Assembly: GCA_012522855.1 (NCBI GenBank)
Contig: JAAYJQ010000024.1
Span: 33,021 to 97,020, forward strand
Direction of reading: 5' to 3'
Source: Bacteroidales bacterium
Lineage (GTDB): Bacteria > Bacteroidota > Bacteroidia > Bacteroidales > UBA932
DNA: 64,000 bases
The position numbers were made by a program, and so were the translations under genes. This document shows positions 8,942-18,101 of the stretch, piece after piece (positions within the stretch are counted from its first letter, which is position 1; every line of letters starts with the position of its first letter). The notes below the pieces were generated by a model, which saw only the letters and a program-made list of their open reading frames with translations, was not told the origin of the DNA and searched no databases.

Positions 8942-11900
8942 AAGACACGAACATCAAGAAAGTGCTGCTGCTCGGTTCCGGAGCGCTCAAGATCGGTCAG
9001 GCGGGCGAATTTGACTATTCCGGCTCGCAGGCCCTGAAAGCCCTGCGCGAGGAGGGCATCGAAACGGTGCTCATCAACCCGAACATCGCGACCGTCCAGA
9101 CTTCGGAAGATGTCGCGGACAAGATCTATTTTCTGCCGGTGAATCCCTTCTTCGTCGAGAAGGTCATCGCCAAAGAACAGCCGCAGGGCATCCTCCTTTC
9201 TTTCGGCGGACAGACCGCTTTGAACTGCGGTGTCGCCTTGTACGAATCGGGCGTCCTGGAAAAATACAACGTCCATGTGCTGGGCACCCCGATACAGACC
9301 ATTATTGACACCGAGGACCGGGAGCTCTTCGTCGAGAAACTGGCGGAAATCGGCGTGAAAACCATCCAGTCCCATCCGGCTTCTAATCTGGCGCAAGCCC
9401 GGAAAGCCGCCCGCGAACTCGGCTACCCCCTGATCGTGCGGGCCGCCTATGCCCTGGGCGGACTCGGTTCCGGCTTCTGCGACAACGACGAGGAACTCGT
9501 GGAACTCTGCGAAAAAGCCTTTTCCTTCTCGTCTCAGGTTCTTGTCGAGAAATCCCTGAAAGGCTGGAAGGAAATTGAATATGAAGTCGTGCGCGACCGC
9601 TACGACAACTGCATCGCGGTCTGCAATATGGAAAACTTCGACCCGCTCGGCATCCACACCGGAGAGAGCATCGTCGTCGCTCCGTCCCAGACCCTGTCCA
9701 ACCGGGACTTCTACTTCCTGCGCGACCTGTCTCTGAAGATCGTGCGCCACGTAGGCATCATCGGGGAGTGCAACGTGCAGTTCGCCTACGATCCCAATGC
9801 GATGGACTACCGCGTCATCGAGTTGAATGCTCGCTTGAGCCGATCGTCCGCATTGGCCTCGAAGGCAACGGGTTATCCGCTTGCTTTCGTGGCGGCCAAA
9901 CTGGGGATCGGATACGGGCTTTTCGATCTGAAGAATTCCGTCACCAAGACGACGCCCGCTTTTTTCGAGCCCTCCCTTGACTACATCGTCTGCAAGATTC
10001 CGCGGTGGGACCTGAGCAAATTCCACGGTGTGTCGCGCAAAATCGGCTCTTCGATGAAGAGCGTCGGGGAAGTGATGGCCATCGGCCGGAGCTTCGAAGA
10101 AGCGATCCAGAAGGGACTCCGCATGATCGGCCAAGGCGCCCACGGATTCGTGGGCAACAAGGAACTCCATGTCGCCGATGTGGACGAAGCCTTGCGCGAA
10201 CCCACGGACCGGCGCATATTCGTGATTTCCAAGGCCATGCGGGCCGGCTACACCGTCGACCAGATCCACGATCTCACGAAGATCGACAAGTGGTTCCTCT
10301 ACAAGTTGGAGGACATCGTGCGCACCTACGAGGAGATGCACCGTTTCTCTGCCATCGAAGAGATGCCGTGCGACCTGCTGCGGCATGCCAAACAGCAAGG
10401 ATTTTCGGATTTCCAGATCCAGCGCGCCCTCTACAAGGACGCGACGGGAACTCCCGCGGAGAATCTTGACAAGGTACGCGCGTACCGCAAATCCTGCGGC
10501 ATCCTGCCTGTGGTCAAACAGATCGACACCCTCGCCGCGGAATACCCCGCGCAGACCAACTACCTGTATCTGACCTACAACGGAACGACCCATGACGTCC
10601 AATACGAGCGCGACAAGAAATCCGTCATCGTGCTGGGTTCGGGCGCCTACCGGATCGGCTCCTCCGTTGAATTCGACTGGTGTTCGGTGACCTGCCTGCA
10701 AACCATCCGCAAACAGGGTTACCGGGGTGTCATGATCAACTACAATCCCGAGACGGTCTCGACGGACTACGACATCTGCGACCGCCTCTATTTCGACGAG
10801 CTGACCTATGAACGGGTGCTCGACATCGTCGATTTGGAAGATCCGCACGGGGTCGTGGTCTCCGTGGGCGGTCAGATTCCCAATAACCTGGCCCTCCGCC
10901 TGCATCGGCAACAGGTACCCATTCTCGGAACCGGCGCGGAGAACATCGACAAAGCCGAAGACCGGCATAAATTCTCGACCATTGTCGATACGCTTGGCCT
11001 GGACCAGCCGGAATGGCGGGAGCTCACGACCCTGGAAGACGTGGACGAATTCATCGACAAGGTCGGGTTTCCCGTCCTGGTAAGGCCCTCCTACGTGCTC
11101 TCCGGCGCGGCGATGAATGTCTGCTACGACGAAGATAAGCTGCGCCACTTTCTGTCTCTCGCCTCCGAAGTCTCGCAGGAACATCCGGTCGTAATCAGCA
11201 AATTCATGGCCCGTGCCAAGGAAATCGAGTTCGATGCCGTCGCGGACGGCGGGGAAGTGCTCGCCTATGCCATCTCCGAACACATTGAATATGCCGGCGT
11301 GCATTCCGGAGACGCGACCATTCAGTTCCCTCCGCAGAAGTTGTATGTGGAAACCGTCCGCAGAATCAAGAAGATCGGCCGGGCCATCGCCGGCACTTTC
11401 CAGATTTCGGGACCTTTCAACATTCAGTTCCTGGCCAAGGAGAACAAGATCAAGGTCATCGAATGCAACCTGCGCGCCTCGCGGAGCTTCCCGTTCGTTT
11501 CGAAGGTCCTGAAGATCGATTTTATCGAATTGGCGACCAAGGTGATGCTCGGTCTGCATCCCGCTGCTCCTCAGAAGAGCGCCTTCGACCTGGACTACGT
11601 CGGTGTCAAGTCCTCCCAGTTCAGCTTCGCCCGTCTGGAAGAAGCGGATCCGATGCTCGGAGTGGACATGAGTTCGACCGGTGAGGTCGGCTGCCTGGGC
11701 GACGATCTCAACGAGGCCCTGCTGAAATCCGTACTCTCCGTCGGCTACGAAATTCCGCGCAAGCGTATTCTGCTGTCCACCGGTGACGCCCTCACGAAGG
11801 CGGATATGCTGATGGCTTGCAAACTGCTCCACGAAAACCGCTACGAATTGTTCGCGACCGGGGGCACCTACAAGTACCTGGTGGAGAACAGCATCCCCTG

Positions 11901-12180
11901 CACCAAGGTGCTCTGGCCGAGCGAGTGCAGCAACCCGAACTTCAAGGGACGCTTCAGGCCGGCCTTGGAAATGATTCACAACAAGGAAGTTGACATGGTG
12001 ATCAATATTCCAAAGGACTTCTCCGAACTGGAACTGTTGAACGGCTACAAGCTCCGGCGCGCCGCCATCGACTTCAACGTCCCGCTGTTCACGAACGCGC
12101 GTCTGGCGACCGCCTTCATCCGCGCCTTCTGTTCGATGAAGGTGGAGGACATCGAGATCAAATCCTGGGATCAATACTAG
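8938..12180 (+). CDS. carB: Carbamoyl-phosphate synthase large subunit
   Basis: VLLLGSGALKIGQAGEFDYSGSQALKALREEG, duplicated ATP-grasp halves, C-terminal MGS-like domain; overlaps carA by ATGA. Confidence 0.97.
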   Translation: MKDTNIKKVLLLGSGALKIGQAGEFDYSGSQALKALREEGIETVLINPNIATVQTSEDVADKIYFLPVNPFFVEKVIAKEQPQGILLSFGGQTALNCGVALYESGVLEKYNVHVLGTPIQTIIDTEDRELFVEKLAEIGVKTIQSHPASNLAQARKAARELGYPLIVRAAYALGGLGSGFCDNDEELVELCEKAFSFSSQVLVEKSLKGWKEIEYEVVRDRYDNCIAVCNMENFDPLGIHTGESIVVAPSQTLSNRDFYFLRDLSLKIVRHVGIIGECNVQFAYDPNAMDYRVIELNARLSRSSALASKATGYPLAFVAAKLGIGYGLFDLKNSVTKTTPAFFEPSLDYIVCKIPRWDLSKFHGVSRKIGSSMKSVGEVMAIGRSFEEAIQKGLRMIGQGAHGFVGNKELHVADVDEALREPTDRRIFVISKAMRAGYTVDQIHDLTKIDKWFLYKLEDIVRTYEEMHRFSAIEEMPCDLLRHAKQQGFSDFQIQRALYKDATGTPAENLDKVRAYRKSCGILPVVKQIDTLAAEYPAQTNYLYLTYNGTTHDVQYERDKKSVIVLGSGAYRIGSSVEFDWCSVTCLQTIRKQGYRGVMINYNPETVSTDYDICDRLYFDELTYERVLDIVDLEDPHGVVVSVGGQIPNNLALRLHRQQVPILGTGAENIDKAEDRHKFSTIVDTLGLDQPEWRELTTLEDVDEFIDKVGFPVLVRPSYVLSGAAMNVCYDEDKLRHFLSLASEVSQEHPVVISKFMARAKEIEFDAVADGGEVLAYAISEHIEYAGVHSGDATIQFPPQKLYVETVRRIKKIGRAIAGTFQISGPFNIQFLAKENKIKVIECNLRASRSFPFVSKVLKIDFIELATKVMLGLHPAAPQKSAFDLDYVGVKSSQFSFARLEEADPMLGVDMSSTGEVGCLGDDLNEALLKSVLSVGYEIPRKRILLSTGDALTKADMLMACKLLHENRYELFATGGTYKYLVENSIPCTKVLWPSECSNPNFKGRFRPALEMIHNKEVDMVINIPKDFSELELLNGYKLRRAAIDFNVPLFTNARLATAFIRAFCSMKVEDIEIKSWDQY

Positions 12181-12184
12181 TCCG

Positions 12185-12721
12185 ATGTTCTATACCAGTG
12201 AGATCCGCACCACGGAGCCGCAGGTGTTCAAGTCTCCGCTGCAACGCCGCGTATATGCGGAGCTGAGGCGTCTGGACATCCCGTTCCAACGCGTCGATTC
12301 CGATCCCGGCATTACGATGGAGGACTGCTTGAATATTGACCGCGCGCTGGGAGCGCGCACCGTGAAGACGATCTTCCTCTGCAACCGCCAACAGACCCTT
12401 TTCTACCTGTACGTGACCCGGAGCGACAAACCCTTTGTGACCAAGGACTTCGGCAAGGCGCTGGGGATCCCCAGGGTTTCGTTCGCTCCCGCTGACCGGA
12501 TGATGGAGATCGCCGGCACGGACCACGGAGCGGCCACCGTATTCAGTGCCTGTCTCGAATCCGCGAAGGAGGTGACGATCGTTCTGGACGAAGCGGTACT
12601 GCAGGAAGAATTTTTCTGTTGCACGGACGGCACGGCCACCTGTTTTGTCAAGATCCGTACCGCGGACCTGCTCGGGAAGTTCCTGCCTTCCACGGGGCAC
12701 AAGCCCCGGATCATTCCCTAA
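12185..12721 (+). CDS. YbaK/EbsC-family aminoacyl-tRNA deacylase-like protein
   Basis: IDRALGARTVKTIFLCNRQQTLFYLYVTRSDKPFVTKDFGKALGIPRVSFA resembles the YbaK/ProXp family. Confidence 0.8.
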   Translation: MFYTSEIRTTEPQVFKSPLQRRVYAELRRLDIPFQRVDSDPGITMEDCLNIDRALGARTVKTIFLCNRQQTLFYLYVTRSDKPFVTKDFGKALGIPRVSFAPADRMMEIAGTDHGAATVFSACLESAKEVTIVLDEAVLQEEFFCCTDGTATCFVKIRTADLLGKFLPSTGHKPRIIP

Positions 12722-13503
12722 TACACGTGGAGACTGGCTCCCTGCGCCGAAGGGAGGTAATTGATGCCCCACCAGCACATTTGCAGCAGCAGGAAGGAAA
12801 AGACCAGCAGCAGAAGCGCCGTTTTCGGGTTCTTGAAACGAGGCCGGACGTGCAGGTAAAGCAGATAACTGACCCAGGTCGCGGCCGCCCAGGTCTCCTT
12901 GGGATCCCAGGTCCAATAATCTCCCCAGGCCTGTTTGGCCCACAACGCGCCCATTACGATCCCCATCGTGAGGAATGCCCAGCCGATTCTGACCAGCGCG
13001 TCACAGTCCTCCAGTTCCCGACCGGAAACCGGCCTTCGGGAATAGAGGCGCCACAGGAGGAAGATCGCAAAGAGCGCGGCGACCCCCAGCAGGGCATAGG
13101 CGAACATATAGACCGTCACGTGCGGCACGAACCACACGCTTTGCAGGGCAGGCATCAGGGCCTTGCTGTGGATTTCCGGCTTGAACAGGTTGACGCAGAC
13201 AAAGACTGTCGCCAGAATTGAACTGAACGGAAGAATCCAGCGGTAACGCCAACGCGCGTAGAGAAAGGCGCCCGTCATCGAGAGGAAAAGACTGTACCAG
13301 AGCCGCGTTTCACCCAGGGTGCGGAGCGGGGGACGTTCCAAGGTGATCCAAAAGCCGATGATGAAGGCCAGGAATATGGCTGTGCCGGCAACTGAGATCA
13401 GCAGGGGAGCCGTTATCCGGCGGACCTTCAATGAAAGGAAACCGGCAGTCAGCCAGCAGAGCGCGGAAACGGTTCCGAAAAGGATGAACGAATTCCAATC
13501 CAT
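12718..13503 (-). CDS. ccsA: Cytochrome c biogenesis protein CcsA/ResC-like
   Basis: Multi-pass protein with the heme-handling WAKQAWGDYWTWDPKETWAAATW motif. Confidence 0.92.
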   Translation of the reverse strand: MDWNSFILFGTVSALCWLTAGFLSLKVRRITAPLLISVAGTAIFLAFIIGFWITLERPPLRTLGETRLWYSLFLSMTGAFLYARWRYRWILPFSSILATVFVCVNLFKPEIHSKALMPALQSVWFVPHVTVYMFAYALLGVAALFAIFLLWRLYSRRPVSGRELEDCDALVRIGWAFLTMGIVMGALWAKQAWGDYWTWDPKETWAAATWVSYLLYLHVRPRFKNPKTALLLLVFSFLLLQMCWWGINYLPSAQGASLHVY

Positions 13504-14252
13504 TACGCGTCCTCCTTCTTCTTGGCGCCCGAAGTGACCGCCATGACCAGGGCGGCGGCGAGCATCAGCCAGAGCCCCGTCCGCACGGCAGGGTACCAGG
13601 GATCTTTCACGCACTCCAGGACGCTGACCGCGCTGAAGCGTCCTTTTTCGGTGTCATATCCTTTCTGATAAATTTGCCACGGCCCGACTTTTACCGGATG
13701 GTTCACTTCAATCTCCCGATTCAAGGAGGTGCCGTCCGGCCTGTCGATCCGCACGGTCGAAACGAAGCGCTGCCGTTCGGGATCCGATGATTCTATGGTG
13801 AAATTCGTAAGCGTGAGGGCAAAGGGCAACTCTACCCGACGGCCCTTCTCGTCTGTACCCGCGGCCTTCGGGATGCCCTCAATCAGCATCACCTGCGCTT
13901 TTTCAATGCTGCCGCTCCCGAAAATCGCCGCGATCAACAGCAAGGAAAGCGCGACGTGCGAGAAGACGACGCCGATGCGGTGACGCCGAAGATGGCAGAG
14001 TTCATCGATCGCCCGGAGCGCGACGGACGAGGTGAAAGCAAGCAAGACCAGGATGAAGAGGGGGTTGCGGTTCACCCGAAAGGGGAACAGACCGTCCACA
14101 ATCAACAAAACCAGCATCCCCGCCAAGGTGAGGATGCCGGCATCGATTCCATAGAGTTTGCGCAGAAAAGGGAACCTGTCTCCGAGCGTGTAGAGGACGA
14201 TCAGGAGATAGACATACAGCAGGCAGAGAATCAGTCCCCAGGGAGCGCTCAT
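13503..14252 (-). CDS. ResB/Ccs1-like cytochrome c biogenesis protein
   Basis: Hydrophobic N-terminus, periplasmic domain ending VKVGPWQIYQKGYDTEKG, C-terminal TM; directly upstream of ccsA. Confidence 0.82.
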   Translation of the reverse strand: MSAPWGLILCLLYVYLLIVLYTLGDRFPFLRKLYGIDAGILTLAGMLVLLIVDGLFPFRVNRNPLFILVLLAFTSSVALRAIDELCHLRRHRIGVVFSHVALSLLLIAAIFGSGSIEKAQVMLIEGIPKAAGTDEKGRRVELPFALTLTNFTIESSDPERQRFVSTVRIDRPDGTSLNREIEVNHPVKVGPWQIYQKGYDTEKGRFSAVSVLECVKDPWYPAVRTGLWLMLAAALVMAVTSGAKKKEDA

Positions 14253-14253
14253 G

Positions 14254-15165
14254 TCAGGCTTCGGCCCATTGCGCCCGGAGTAGTTCGACTGCCCGGGTCA
14301 CGGTGGTCGCGCGGTCTCCTTGGGTACCGCATTCGAAACTGACGTACTTGTCGTAGCCGAGTTCCTTGAGGGCCCGGAAGCCGTCGCGGTAGTTGTCCTT
14401 CTCCCCGTCCTCGCCCGGCATCAGCCGGTTGCCCCGACTGGCCACGTGGACATGCTGCAGGTACTTGCCTGCGGAATAGAAAGCGCCGTAGTCGGACACT
14501 TCCTCCTGCATATGCCAAAAATCTCCCATCACCTTGACGCCCTCGCTGTCCGCGTCCCGCGCGATCGCGGCGGCGTCTCCGACGAGGCGCAGGTAGAAGG
14601 CTTCCCGACGGTTGAGCGGCTCGAGAATGACGGTCGTCCCGCAAGACTTGGCATATTCGCCGAGGGCGTGCAGTTCCGAACAGAGGAAGTCGCGCGTCTC
14701 AAGGGTGTGCGGTCTGCAGGGTTTCTGATTGTTGAAAGCGGGAACCATGATGACACCGGTGGAACCCAGTTCGCCGGCGGCGCGCACGATTTCACGCATT
14801 GTGGTGTCGAATTGGGCCTTCACGGCAGGGTCTTCAGCGAGAATGAAGCCTTCGAAGCCCGCGCAGATCGCGGTAACTTGAATGTCTCGACCGTTGAGCG
14901 CCTGGCGTATATCGTTTACCCGCCCGGCGAGCCCTCCGCCCCAAAGTTCGAGGCCTGCGATACCGAGATTTTCCATGAAATCCAATTTTTCACCATAGGT
15001 CTCACCCGGTGCCGTATTCTCTTGGAAGGAGAGGTTCAGTTTCCCGGCAGGGGATTTCGCGTCCTTTCCCCGCGTAGCTGACGCGCAGGCGGTCAGTCCG
15101 GCAGAAGCCGCTGCGATGGCGGCGGCTCCTGCGAACGAAACCTTGAAAAATTCTTTCCGATTCAT
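14254..15165 (-). CDS. Sugar phosphate isomerase/epimerase-like TIM-barrel protein, predicted exported lipoprotein
   Basis: N-terminal MNRKEFFKVSFAGAAAIAAASAGLTACAS (Tat-like, lipobox LTAC); LEPLNRREAFYLRLVGDAAAIARD, GDFWHMQEE, HVHVASRGNRLMPGE. Confidence 0.85.
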   Translation of the reverse strand: MNRKEFFKVSFAGAAAIAAASAGLTACASATRGKDAKSPAGKLNLSFQENTAPGETYGEKLDFMENLGIAGLELWGGGLAGRVNDIRQALNGRDIQVTAICAGFEGFILAEDPAVKAQFDTTMREIVRAAGELGSTGVIMVPAFNNQKPCRPHTLETRDFLCSELHALGEYAKSCGTTVILEPLNRREAFYLRLVGDAAAIARDADSEGVKVMGDFWHMQEEVSDYGAFYSAGKYLQHVHVASRGNRLMPGEDGEKDNYRDGFRALKELGYDKYVSFECGTQGDRATTVTRAVELLRAQWAEA

Positions 15166-15175
15166 TGCCTTACGT

Positions 15176-16558
15176 TTACTGTTGCGCGCTTCCGGGAACA
15201 GGGACGGTGTACGCGCTCATATTCATCGGACCAAGTTCCAGCTTCTCGGGCATATAGTCCATATCCGAAGCGCTGATCTCGTCCCAGGTGACCGTCTTCC
15301 CTGTGTAGGCAGCCTCGCGTCCCATCACGCCGCAGAGGGAGGAAATCCCCGTCTCGCTTGCCTCTACGTGCCCTTCTCCTTTGCGAATATGGTTGATCCA
15401 GTCGACAAGCTCCAGCACATAGGGATCATGCTGCTGGAATGCCGCTTGCGCAGCTTCCTCATCGTATTTCCACAATTCGTTTCCTTGCAGGTCGCGGATC
15501 GTGAAATCGACGGAATTCCAGGAACCCTTCGTGCCTTGGACGAATTCGCTGACATTGTTGGAACAGCCGTCGATCTGGCGACACATGCTGTGCAGGTGGA
15601 CGCCGTTTTCGTATTCGAAATCAACGCTGAAATTGTCATACTGGTCGCCCGTGATCCTGCGCTGGCGGCTTCCGAAAGCGGTCGCCTTGATGGGATGCTT
15701 CCCGATCATCCAGTTGAAGACATCGATGTTGTGAACGTGCTGTTCCACGATGTGATCCCCGGAGAGCCACTTCCAGTTCACCCAGTCGCGGATCATCCAT
15801 TCCATGTCGCTCCACCCCTCCTGGCGCTGCTTGTACCAGAGCATCCCCTGGTTCCAGTAGACGTTGCCGCCGGTAATCTCGCCGATGAGGCCTTCCTGGA
15901 TCTTCTTAAAGGACTCCACATACGGACGCTGATGATGCCGCTGGGTGCCTGTTACGACGCTGAGGCCCTTGGTTTCAGCTTGTTTGGCAGTCGCCATGAT
16001 CTGGCGGTAGCCCTTGGGGTCCACGGCGATCGGTTTCTCCAGGAAAGAATGCACCCCTTTCTGGGTCGCATACTGGAAATGAAGCGGACGGAAAACCGGG
16101 GGAGTAGTCTGAATCACCATGTCCACACCGCTGTCGATCACCTGTTTGTAGGCATCGAAGCCCGCAAAGCAATTCTCGTCGGGAACGACCTGTCCCATTT
16201 CCTCCCGCAAGTGATGCTGGGTGTAGACCACCTTGTCCGCGAAGACGTCTCCGAGAGCGGTGATCTGGATGCCGTCCGCGGCCTCCAGCACATTGTAGAG
16301 GGCTCCGTGCCCGCGTCCGCCGCAGCCGATGAGGCCGACCTTGAGTTCCCTGCCTTCGATGGCCTTGTCAGGCATTTCGGGAATGTAGTACTCGTCCGGC
16401 TTCCGGAGCGGAACCGGTTTGCCGCTCTTCCGGGCGCAGGAAGTAAGAACCGCGCCGCCCAACAGACCGGCGGCTCCGATCATGGATGAGACCCCTATGA
16501 AGGACCTCCTGTTCATTTTGTTGTCCATATTGTTCTGTATATGATTAAAAGTATTCAT
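15176..16558 (-). CDS. Gfo/Idh/MocA family oxidoreductase, Tat-type lipoprotein
   Basis: MNRRSFIGVSSMIGAAGLLGGAVLTSCARKS (RR-F Tat motif, lipobox LTSC), Rossmann VGLIGCGGRGHGALY, EKPIAVDPKGYRQIM. Likely start at ATG 16516 or 16528. Confidence 0.92.
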   Translation of the reverse strand: MNTFNHIQNNMDNKMNRRSFIGVSSMIGAAGLLGGAVLTSCARKSGKPVPLRKPDEYYIPEMPDKAIEGRELKVGLIGCGGRGHGALYNVLEAADGIQITALGDVFADKVVYTQHHLREEMGQVVPDENCFAGFDAYKQVIDSGVDMVIQTTPPVFRPLHFQYATQKGVHSFLEKPIAVDPKGYRQIMATAKQAETKGLSVVTGTQRHHQRPYVESFKKIQEGLIGEITGGNVYWNQGMLWYKQRQEGWSDMEWMIRDWVNWKWLSGDHIVEQHVHNIDVFNWMIGKHPIKATAFGSRQRRITGDQYDNFSVDFEYENGVHLHSMCRQIDGCSNNVSEFVQGTKGSWNSVDFTIRDLQGNELWKYDEEAAQAAFQQHDPYVLELVDWINHIRKGEGHVEASETGISSLCGVMGREAAYTGKTVTWDEISASDMDYMPEKLELGPMNMSAYTVPVPGSAQQ

Positions 16559-18089
16559 TCACCGTCACGCCTTCCGGAACCTCGCAAACGACGCGGAAAC
16601 CGATCCCCTTGATGTCGGAGTACCACCAGATGCTCTTGGGGTTCTGCGGATCGGTTCTCAACCATGCGTCATGTAATGTATGGCCTCGGCTGGCACATCG
16701 CACTCGCGAAGCGTCGTCGGAATAACTTCCGCCTCTCACTACAAATTCCGTTCCGTCTTCGGGCCCGCGCGGATCGGTCATTCCGTCTTCCAGCAAGGCG
16801 TAGGCGTCTTCCACATACCGGTCGGCACAATACTCCATGACGTTTCCGAGCATATTCTTGAGCCCGAAAGGATTCGCCGCCACCGAAGATGGCTCTTCGG
16901 TTTGGTTCCGGCTGTTGCCCGCGCAGACGACATAGCGTCCGATCATTGAGGTATCCGCTCCGAACCAGCGGTTCCAGGTCCTTTTCAGGGAATATTTCCG
17001 GGGATCCCCTTCAAAGAAATAGGGGGACTCCGTGCCGGCACGGGCGGCATATTCCCATTCCGCCTCCGTCGGCAAGCGATACTTCCGTCCCGTCTTCAGC
17101 GAGAGCCATTGACAGAAAGTCTCCGCGGCATAGTGAGTCATCGTGATGGCAGGACGGTCACCCATTCCCCATCCTTGATCCGGGAAACCGAAAGGCGGGG
17201 TAGGGCCGCTGACCGCATCGACATCCGGACGCGAATTGTTGGCATAGATCACTTCCGGAGGCGTACGCCCTTCCGACATCGTTTCGTTGTAGAAGGCCCA
17301 GTACTGCTGCCAGGTCACCTCGGTTTCGCCCATGAAGAAGGGGGAGATCCGGACCGTGCGTTGCGGGCCCTCGTCCGGACGGTGATACGGCTCCTTCGGA
17401 GAACTGCCGATCGTGAAACTTCCGCCCGGGATGGCGACCATCCGGATGGCGGCATTCGTGCCGGGCACCGTTTCGGTGAAAGGAGAGAATTCTTCGACGA
17501 TCGCGAGGCTGTCATAGATGGTTCCGACGGTTTCCACCTTGCCTTCCAGGGTCTTGTGCTGATACCCGGGGATTTCGTGTCCGGCGTCCAAATGGCAGCT
17601 GATGCACTGCAGGTCCAGTTTCCGGGCATTCTCTTCGTAGTAGAGATGGGCGGTGATCCCGTCGTCCGTGACGCCTTCGGGATAGAGGTTGAGGTGGCAT
17701 TTTTCACAGGTCGCGTTGAATACGATCCCGGTGGCGTACTCTACTTCGCGACGCGCCTGCCAGTCGATCTCGTCCGTGTCCTTCGTCCAATAGGACCACA
17801 AATCTTTGGCGCCCGTCCTGGCCTTCGTCATGTAATACCGCAACAGCCCGTCTTCCTTCGGGGGAAGGTGACAGGCAGCGCAGTCGGTGACGACACCGCT
17901 TTCGTTGTTGTAGTGGATGGATTTCTTCCAGTCGGCATCGGCCTGGGTGTGGACATGGCAACTCATACAGTAGTCGTTTGTGGAGGTTTCCACGGACAAC
18001 TTCTCCAGCGCAAGCATCGCCGAGAATCCGACGATCGCTCCGCCAAGACCGATCAGCAGCCACGTCTTGCGCTTTCCCTTTGCCGTCAT
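16545..18089 (-). CDS. Membrane-anchored tetraheme NapC/NirT/NrfH-like cytochrome c fused to a SUMF1 (formylglycine-generating-enzyme-like) domain
   Basis: N-terminal TM; CMSCH, CAACH, CEKCH, CISCH; then MVAIPGGSFTIGSSPKEPYHRPDEGPQRTVRISPFFMGETEVTWQQYWAF...YRLPTEAEWEYAARAG...LGNVMEYCADRY...VVRGGSY...GIGFRVV. Confidence 0.92.
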   Translation of the reverse strand: MTAKGKRKTWLLIGLGGAIVGFSAMLALEKLSVETSTNDYCMSCHVHTQADADWKKSIHYNNESGVVTDCAACHLPPKEDGLLRYYMTKARTGAKDLWSYWTKDTDEIDWQARREVEYATGIVFNATCEKCHLNLYPEGVTDDGITAHLYYEENARKLDLQCISCHLDAGHEIPGYQHKTLEGKVETVGTIYDSLAIVEEFSPFTETVPGTNAAIRMVAIPGGSFTIGSSPKEPYHRPDEGPQRTVRISPFFMGETEVTWQQYWAFYNETMSEGRTPPEVIYANNSRPDVDAVSGPTPPFGFPDQGWGMGDRPAITMTHYAAETFCQWLSLKTGRKYRLPTEAEWEYAARAGTESPYFFEGDPRKYSLKRTWNRWFGADTSMIGRYVVCAGNSRNQTEEPSSVAANPFGLKNMLGNVMEYCADRYVEDAYALLEDGMTDPRGPEDGTEFVVRGGSYSDDASRVRCASRGHTLHDAWLRTDPQNPKSIWWYSDIKGIGFRVVCEVPEGVTVNEYF

Positions 18090-18101
18090 TCTCGCTGCGG
18101 G

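Noticed and set aside
8161-12174. 1337-aa minus-strand ORF antisense to carA/carB
   Set aside because: It covers the well-supported carAB genes on the opposite strand. Long antisense ORFs are expected from GC-rich codon bias, and the translation matches no recognisable family.
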